A stretch of DNA of 10,199 nucleotides, taken from assembly GCA_955651735.1 (NCBI GenBank), contig CATPAM010000351.1, positions 1 through 10,199 on the forward strand, written 5' to 3'. The DNA comes from Candidatus Acidiferrales bacterium. GTDB taxonomy: Bacteria; Acidobacteriota; Terriglobia; Acidiferrales; UBA7541. Shown piece after piece: positions 7,083-10,199 of this stretch (the stretch's first letter is position 1; the number at the start of each line of letters is the position of its first letter). Under the pieces are notes generated by a model. That model saw only the letters and a program-made list of their open reading frames with translations, searched no databases and had not been told where the DNA came from. The position numbers were made by a program, and so were the translations under genes.

Positions 7083-7369
7083 GAATGCGCCTCGTTAGGG
7101 GTAGCTGTATTGTGTTGAGAGTCTCGCCAGGCCTCGGGCACAGGATCGTACCCAAATCTGCGGGATAAGGGATGGCAGCGAAGCAGCCGCTTGAGCGTCA
7201 GCCACGACCCGCGCGCCACGCCAAAGCGCTCGACCGCCTGGTACGCGTACATCGAGCACGTTGGCTCGAACCGGCAGCTTCCGCCGACGAGCAGCGACAA
7301 ATACGCCTTGTAAAATCGCAGTGCTCCAAGCGCGAGGCGCACGCCGCCGCTTCGCGGTGCGCTGCTCAC
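7079..7369 (-). CDS. yidD: membrane protein insertion efficiency factor YidD
   Basis: YidD is a small cytoplasmic-face membrane-associated protein that helps insertion of YidC substrates. The 96-aa reading shows the family pattern in order: LRFYKAYLSLLVGGSCRFEP at residues 17-36, TCSMYAYQAVERFG at 37-50, and LKRLLRCHPLSRRFGYDPVP at 59-78. The conserved cysteines are C32, C38 and C65. The start is a GTG at 7369 that overlaps the rnpA stop as GTGA, and the gene ends in the same kind of overlap with yidC. A longer in-frame reading upstream to 7459 would lie inside rnpA and adds no family-like sequence. Confidence 0.95.
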   Translation of the reverse strand: MSSAPRSGGVRLALGALRFYKAYLSLLVGGSCRFEPTCSMYAYQAVERFGVARGSWLTLKRLLRCHPLSRRFGYDPVPEAWRDSQHNTATPNEAHS

Positions 7370-7704
7370 GCGTTCGGCATGAGGCGCAGCAAATCCGCCG
7401 TCAACGCCGCAAACTCCGCCTTCGCCACGTTGCTCTTCGGGTGTATGACGATGTCCCATCCTGCAGGTATCTCCAGACGATGGCAGCGCACGATTTCCCG
7501 CACGCGCCGCCGGATGCGATTGCGCACCACCGCGCCGCCGAGTGCCTTCTTGATGCTGAATCCGAAGCGGCTATGCGGCAGTTGGTTCGCGCGAAAAAAA
7601 ACGGTGAAATGGGAATTCAAGCGGCGTTTCCCGGCTCGGTATACGGCGTCAAAGTCTCCGCGCCGCACCAGCCGCGCATCGCGCGGAAAATCCAGGCGCC
7701 CCAC
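7366..7704 (-). CDS. rnpA: ribonuclease P protein component
   Basis: RnpA is the basic protein subunit of RNase P, which with the catalytic RNA (rnpB, not in the window) removes the 5' leader of precursor tRNAs. The protein is 112 aa, a normal length, and strongly basic. The signature GFSIKKALGGAVVRNRIRRR lies at residues 48-67, followed by VREIVR, matching the conserved RNR helix. The N-terminal FPRDARLVRRGDFDAVYRAG also fits the family. The start is a GTG at 7704, only 1 nt after the rpmH stop. Translation probably depends on coupling to rpmH, since no separate Shine-Dalgarno sequence is visible. Confidence 0.96.
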   Translation of the reverse strand: MGRLDFPRDARLVRRGDFDAVYRAGKRRLNSHFTVFFRANQLPHSRFGFSIKKALGGAVVRNRIRRRVREIVRCHRLEIPAGWDIVIHPKSNVAKAEFAALTADLLRLMPNA

Positions 7705-7705
7705 G

Positions 7706-7846
7706 CTATTCGGGAGTGAGCCTATGACGGCCCTTCTTGCGGCGCGCCGCCAGCACCCTGCGGCCTCCTGCGGTCTTCATGCGCGAACGGAATCCGTGCG
7801 TCTTGGCGCGCCGGCGTTTGCGCGGTTGATAGGTGCGCTTTGGCAA
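7706..7846 (-). CDS. rpmH: 50S ribosomal protein L34
   Basis: L34 is a tiny basic ribosomal protein of the large subunit. The 46-aa product begins (M)[18 protein letters not shown], continues [19 protein letters not shown], and ends GRHRLTPE, nearly the textbook L34 sequence. The start is a TTG at 7846 with a strong ribosome-binding site, AAGGGGG, at 7859-7853 (minus strand), ending 6 nt upstream. No ATG gives the correct N-terminus. The gene leads the rpmH-rnpA-yidD-yidC-jag operon. Confidence 0.96.
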   Translation of the reverse strand: MPKRTYQPRKRRRAKTHGFRSRMKTAGGRRVLAARRKKGRHRLTPE

Positions 7847-7936
7847 AGCAATCCCCCTTATATTCTACGAACCGCAGCCTCACAAATTTCAGGCCGCATC
7901 CCACAAGCCGCATCCGCGGCGGTCTGCGAATCAGTT

Positions 7937-7966
7937 AGTGTAGTCGACCCGCGCGCATAGGGTCAA
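7937..7966 (-). promoter_or_regulatory. predicted sigma70-type promoter of the rpmH operon
   Basis: On the minus strand, TTGACC (7966-7961, 5/6 match to the -35 consensus) and TACACT (7942-7937, 4/6 match to the -10) are 18 nt apart. Transcription from about 7930 would give a leader of roughly 84 nt before the rpmH TTG. The placement is right for the operon head. The matches are by eye only. Confidence 0.45.
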
Positions 7967-7988
7967 GAAAGCTTGAACACATCCACAG

Positions 7989-8219
7989 TTATTTTAGGTT
8001 GTCAGTTATCGAAGGTTTCGGTGAGAAGTAGCTTCCGTTTGGCTTCTTGTGCGGAGGTTCTCCCGGAAGCCTGCGCTGCCAACTTTGCAGTCTTCTGGGC
8101 AACACACCGGAGCCGGCAAAACTTGAAGCGGCCCACAGCAGCCGATAAATAACTAGAGCTATGGCGGTCAAAAACGCGCCGAACGTAAGTACCGTTCCGA
8201 GTGCAGGTAATTCGAGCAT
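7989..8219 (-). CDS. hypothetical small single-pass membrane protein
   Basis: I do not recognise this 76-aa protein. It has one convincing hydrophobic segment at about residues 8-31 (LTFGAFLTAIALVIYRLLWA at 11-30), followed by a positively charged tail (RRLQSWQRR, then HKKP), which predicts an outside-N, inside-C orientation. Support for translation is a good Shine-Dalgarno sequence, GAGGAG, 8 nt before ATG 8219. It lies between the aminotransferase gene (97 nt upstream, same strand) and the rpmH promoter. A competing minus-strand reading at 8002-8301 lacks both the ribosome-binding site and membrane character. Confidence 0.6.
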   Translation of the reverse strand: MLELPALGTVLTFGAFLTAIALVIYRLLWAASSFAGSGVLPRRLQSWQRRLPGEPPHKKPNGSYFSPKPSITDNLK

Positions 8220-8316
8220 TCGAGCAACTCCTCAGCAGCATTACACGGCCCAAACACGGATATCGCTGGCTATTTCCGGGCGAAGGCGTTAAGGAATTCA
8301 ACGGAATCTTGACCCC

Positions 8317-9615
8317 CTAGCCCGCGTTTCTGGTATGCCGATACTCTTCAAATGCGGCCAGAAACCGGTCCACATCTTTACGCAGCAAGTAGTATGGTGT
8401 GGACAGACGAATCTTCGACGGTCCACCGCCGCGAATGCGGATTTTCTTGTTCTGCCACATCCATGTTTCGATCTCCATGATCTGAATAGGCGGAACGTTG
8501 ACCGATGCAATCGCGCAACGTAATGCGGCATCCGGCGAAGTCCAGGACTCCGCGCCGCGCTTCACCATTTCGCCCAGGATATAGTCGGCCATCTTCCGAT
8601 GACGGCGCTCGATGCGATCCAGGCCAATATCATTCGCAAGCTTTACGGAAGCGCGCATTCCCCACAATGACGGCACATTCGAGCTGCCGATGCGTTGAAA
8701 CCGTTCGGCCCTCAACTTGGGCTCGTCCCACCCGGCGGTGACAATTGTGTTCCAAAGGCGATCGATCACCTCGTCGCGCACATAAAGAAAGCCGCTGCCC
8801 TTCGGCGCCTGTAGCCACTTATGCGGGCTGGAGGAATACATGTCGCAGCCCAAGTCATGAACGTTCAACGCCATCATTCCCACAACATGGGCGCCGTCCA
8901 CCGCCGAAAGAATGCCTTTCGACCGCGCTAATGCACAAAGTTCCTTCGCTGGCAACACCACTCCCGTAACGGTTGTGATGTGGCTGAAGAACAGAATCCG
9001 CGTGCGAGGCGTAATCGCATCGTTGATAAGATTTAGCACCGCTGCCGCGTTTGGCACGGGCTTCGGCAACGTGGCCTTTTTCACCACAATGCCGTAACGC
9101 TTGGCGCGCAGGTTGAAGGGATGCTCGCCGCCGGGATGTTCCTGATCTGTCATCAAGACTTCATCACCCGGCTTCATATCCAAGCCATTCGCGATGTAGC
9201 TGTTCGCCTCCGTGGCATTGCGCACCAGCGCTATTTCATCTCGCGTGCAGCCGACAAACGCTGCTAGTGGGTCGCGAAATTCATTCCAGGCGCCATAGCC
9301 CCAGATCGGGTAATCCTCGGGATCGCTCTGCGCCATCCTTTCCGTTTCGTTGTAGCCATCGAATACGGCGCGCAGGACCGGCGCTGGCGACGAACCGACG
9401 GTGCCATTATTCAAATACACTTCGTCCGCGGGAATCAGAAACTGCTTGCGCAGCTCCGTCCAGTACGCTTCTTCGTTGGATTCGTATAGCCCGCGATCCG
9501 GCAGTTGACCCGGCGCTTGCGCGAGTTGCGCAAAAAGCTCGCCGCCAAAATTCAGTGCTGTCCCCACTGCTGCGGCGCCCGCAAACGACGACAGAAATCC
9601 TCGACGATCAACCAT
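8317..9615 (-). CDS. Tat-exported aminotransferase class V-fold PLP enzyme (isopenicillin N epimerase/NifS-like)
   Basis: This 432-aa protein has the class V aminotransferase fold, as in cysteine desulfurases and isopenicillin N epimerase-type enzymes. Its N-terminus is a twin-arginine signal: DRRGFLSSFAG (residues 3-13) and a weakly hydrophobic Ala/Gly stretch, predicting export of the folded, cofactor-loaded protein. Active-site features are YLNNGTVGSSP (67-77), FFSHITTVTG (209-218), VDGAHVVG (239-246; D240 for the pyridine nitrogen), SSPHKWLQAPKGSGFLY (262-278; K266 the likely Schiff-base lysine) and a C-terminal arginine, R403, in SKIRLSTPYY. ATG 9615 has an excellent ribosome-binding site, GGAGGAA; longer upstream readings only add out-of-character sequence. 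The reaction cannot be assigned: desulfurase, lyase, epimerase or transaminase are all possible. It is divergent from a secreted propeller gene. Confidence 0.9.
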   Translation of the reverse strand: MVDRRGFLSSFAGAAAVGTALNFGGELFAQLAQAPGQLPDRGLYESNEEAYWTELRKQFLIPADEVYLNNGTVGSSPAPVLRAVFDGYNETERMAQSDPEDYPIWGYGAWNEFRDPLAAFVGCTRDEIALVRNATEANSYIANGLDMKPGDEVLMTDQEHPGGEHPFNLRAKRYGIVVKKATLPKPVPNAAAVLNLINDAITPRTRILFFSHITTVTGVVLPAKELCALARSKGILSAVDGAHVVGMMALNVHDLGCDMYSSSPHKWLQAPKGSGFLYVRDEVIDRLWNTIVTAGWDEPKLRAERFQRIGSSNVPSLWGMRASVKLANDIGLDRIERRHRKMADYILGEMVKRGAESWTSPDAALRCAIASVNVPPIQIMEIETWMWQNKKIRIRGGGPSKIRLSTPYYLLRKDVDRFLAAFEEYRHTRNAG

Positions 9616-9752
9616 CTCGCTTCCTCCGGGACAACGTTGCGCGGATTCTACCTCACTATTGCGCTTCAGCAACCGCTTTGCTCGTATTACTTGCCCTCCC
9701 TCCTTGCCCGGATTACTGTACGTAGCGCCAGCCGATCGGAGAGGACGTGAAA
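9616..9752. promoter_or_regulatory. divergent intergenic region
   Basis: This 137-nt spacer must carry the promoters for the aminotransferase (minus) and the propeller/peptidase gene (plus). A weak plus-strand candidate is TTGCCC at 9691-9696 with a 17-nt spacer to TACTGT at 9714-9719. No operator-like palindrome was recognised. Confidence 0.35.
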
Positions 9753-10199
9753 ATGATTCTGCGCGCGCGCATCGCCACCCTACTGGCAATTCCGTTGGCG
9801 TTTCTGGTGGCAAGCCGTTCCTTAGCCCAAGAAAAAACCGGCACCACCCAGGACGTCGAAAAGCGCCTAAAAGCCACACAGAAACCGCAAGCCAACGCGC
9901 CGCTCGACAACGTCTTGAAGACGCTTTTCGCCGCACACACCTTCCAACAAGCCGCCGTCTCCCCTGACGGCAATTCCGTCGCCTGGGTGGAGGACGTGCA
10001 CTCGAAGAACGGCATCGTCTCGGGCAGCACCGTGATTTACGTGAAAAACCTCAAAAGCGCCACGCCGCCACGGCGCATCGGCGCAGGCTTTGCCGATTCG
10101 TTGCACGCCGAGAGCGATGTCGCCTGGTCACCCGACAGCCAGAAAATCACCTTCCTCTCCGACGCCGCGAAACGGGGTCAGCTTCAGCTCTATGTAACC
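9753..10199 (+). CDS. secreted beta-propeller protein, probable S9-family (DPP IV/prolyl oligopeptidase-like) peptidase, 3' end outside the window
   Basis: The 149 visible residues start with a signal peptide (MILRARIATLLAIPLAFLVA, residues 1-20, cleavage likely after SRSLA near 25). Two propeller-blade signatures of the WD40-like/TolB type follow: FQQAAVSPDGNSVAWVED (about 66-83) and SDVAWSPDSQKITFLSD (about 121-137). This opening is typical of S9 peptidases such as dipeptidyl peptidase IV-like enzymes, whose catalytic domain would lie beyond the window edge; it could also be a propeller-only protein. The ATG at 9753 has GAGG 8 nt upstream; an in-frame GTG at 9747 is the alternative and adds two residues. 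It is transcribed away from the Tat-exported aminotransferase. Confidence 0.75.
   Translation, partial: MILRARIATLLAIPLAFLVASRSLAQEKTGTTQDVEKRLKATQKPQANAPLDNVLKTLFAAHTFQQAAVSPDGNSVAWVEDVHSKNGIVSGSTVIYVKNLKSATPPRRIGAGFADSLHAESDVAWSPDSQKITFLSDAAKRGQLQLYVT

Noticed and set aside
7963..7976. Short inverted repeat TCAAG-AAAG-CTTGA as a terminator or operator
   Set aside because: A 5-bp stem is too short to be a terminator, and it overlaps the -35 of the predicted rpmH promoter, so it may be chance.
7964..8010. Possible oriC/DnaA-box cluster upstream of rpmH
   Set aside because: Only one element resembles TTATCCACA and it has two mismatches. There is no second box and no strongly AT-rich unwinding stretch.
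8002..8301. A 99-aa minus-strand reading overlapping the small membrane protein
   Set aside because: It has no good ribosome-binding site and its composition looks random (many Arg, Ser and Cys). The overlapping 7989-8219 frame has both a GAGGAG site and a clean membrane helix.
9616..9936. N-terminal extension of the class V aminotransferase up to 9936
   Set aside because: It would run through the promoter region and the signal peptide of the divergent gene. ATG 9615 has a GGAGGAA site and begins exactly at the Tat signal.

Overview
The window is a GC-rich bacterial chromosome segment carrying the conserved replication-origin-proximal gene cluster. On the minus strand, in transcription order, it holds rpmH, rnpA, yidD, yidC and jag/khpB, and further downstream a CPBP protease gene, rsmG and parA. 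Three parS-type partition sites lie between rsmG and parA. The YidC has a large N-terminal periplasmic domain, the aminotransferase has a Tat signal, and a signal-peptide-bearing beta-propeller protein is present, so the organism is Gram-negative (diderm). The overall style suggests Acidobacteriota, but that is an inference made without any database search.

Layout. Positions 1-602: parA/soj on the minus strand, cut by the window edge. 603-842: non-coding, with three 16-bp parS-like palindromes. 843-1487: rsmG. 1500-2213: CPBP intramembrane protease, 12 nt upstream of rsmG. 2329-4665: a plus-strand pair, selD followed by a YdjM/DUF457-type membrane hydrolase. 4721-7846: the tightly packed rpmH-rnpA-yidD-yidC-jag operon on the minus strand, with a 1-nt gap and two 4-nt GTGA overlaps among the first four genes. 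7847-7988: a leader carrying a plausible sigma70-like promoter for that operon. 7989-8219: a small single-pass membrane protein. 8317-9615: a Tat-exported class V aminotransferase-fold protein. 9753-10199: start of a divergently transcribed secreted propeller protein, probably an S9-family peptidase.

How the genes fit together. rpmH (ribosomal protein L34), rnpA (RNase P protein), yidD and yidC (membrane protein insertion), jag (RNA binding), rsmG (16S rRNA methylation) and parA with parS (chromosome segregation) form the classic origin-linked housekeeping set. In many bacteria mnmE and mnmG sit between jag and rsmG. Here that place holds selD, the membrane hydrolase (both on the opposite strand) and the CPBP protease. 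dnaA is not in the window and no convincing oriC was found next to rpmH.

No new defence or mobile system is visible. The points most worth a second look are the parS triplet, the rearranged jag-rsmG interval, an apparently missing groove arginine in YidC, a degenerate KH loop in Jag, and an exported PLP-type enzyme divergent from a secreted peptidase-like gene.
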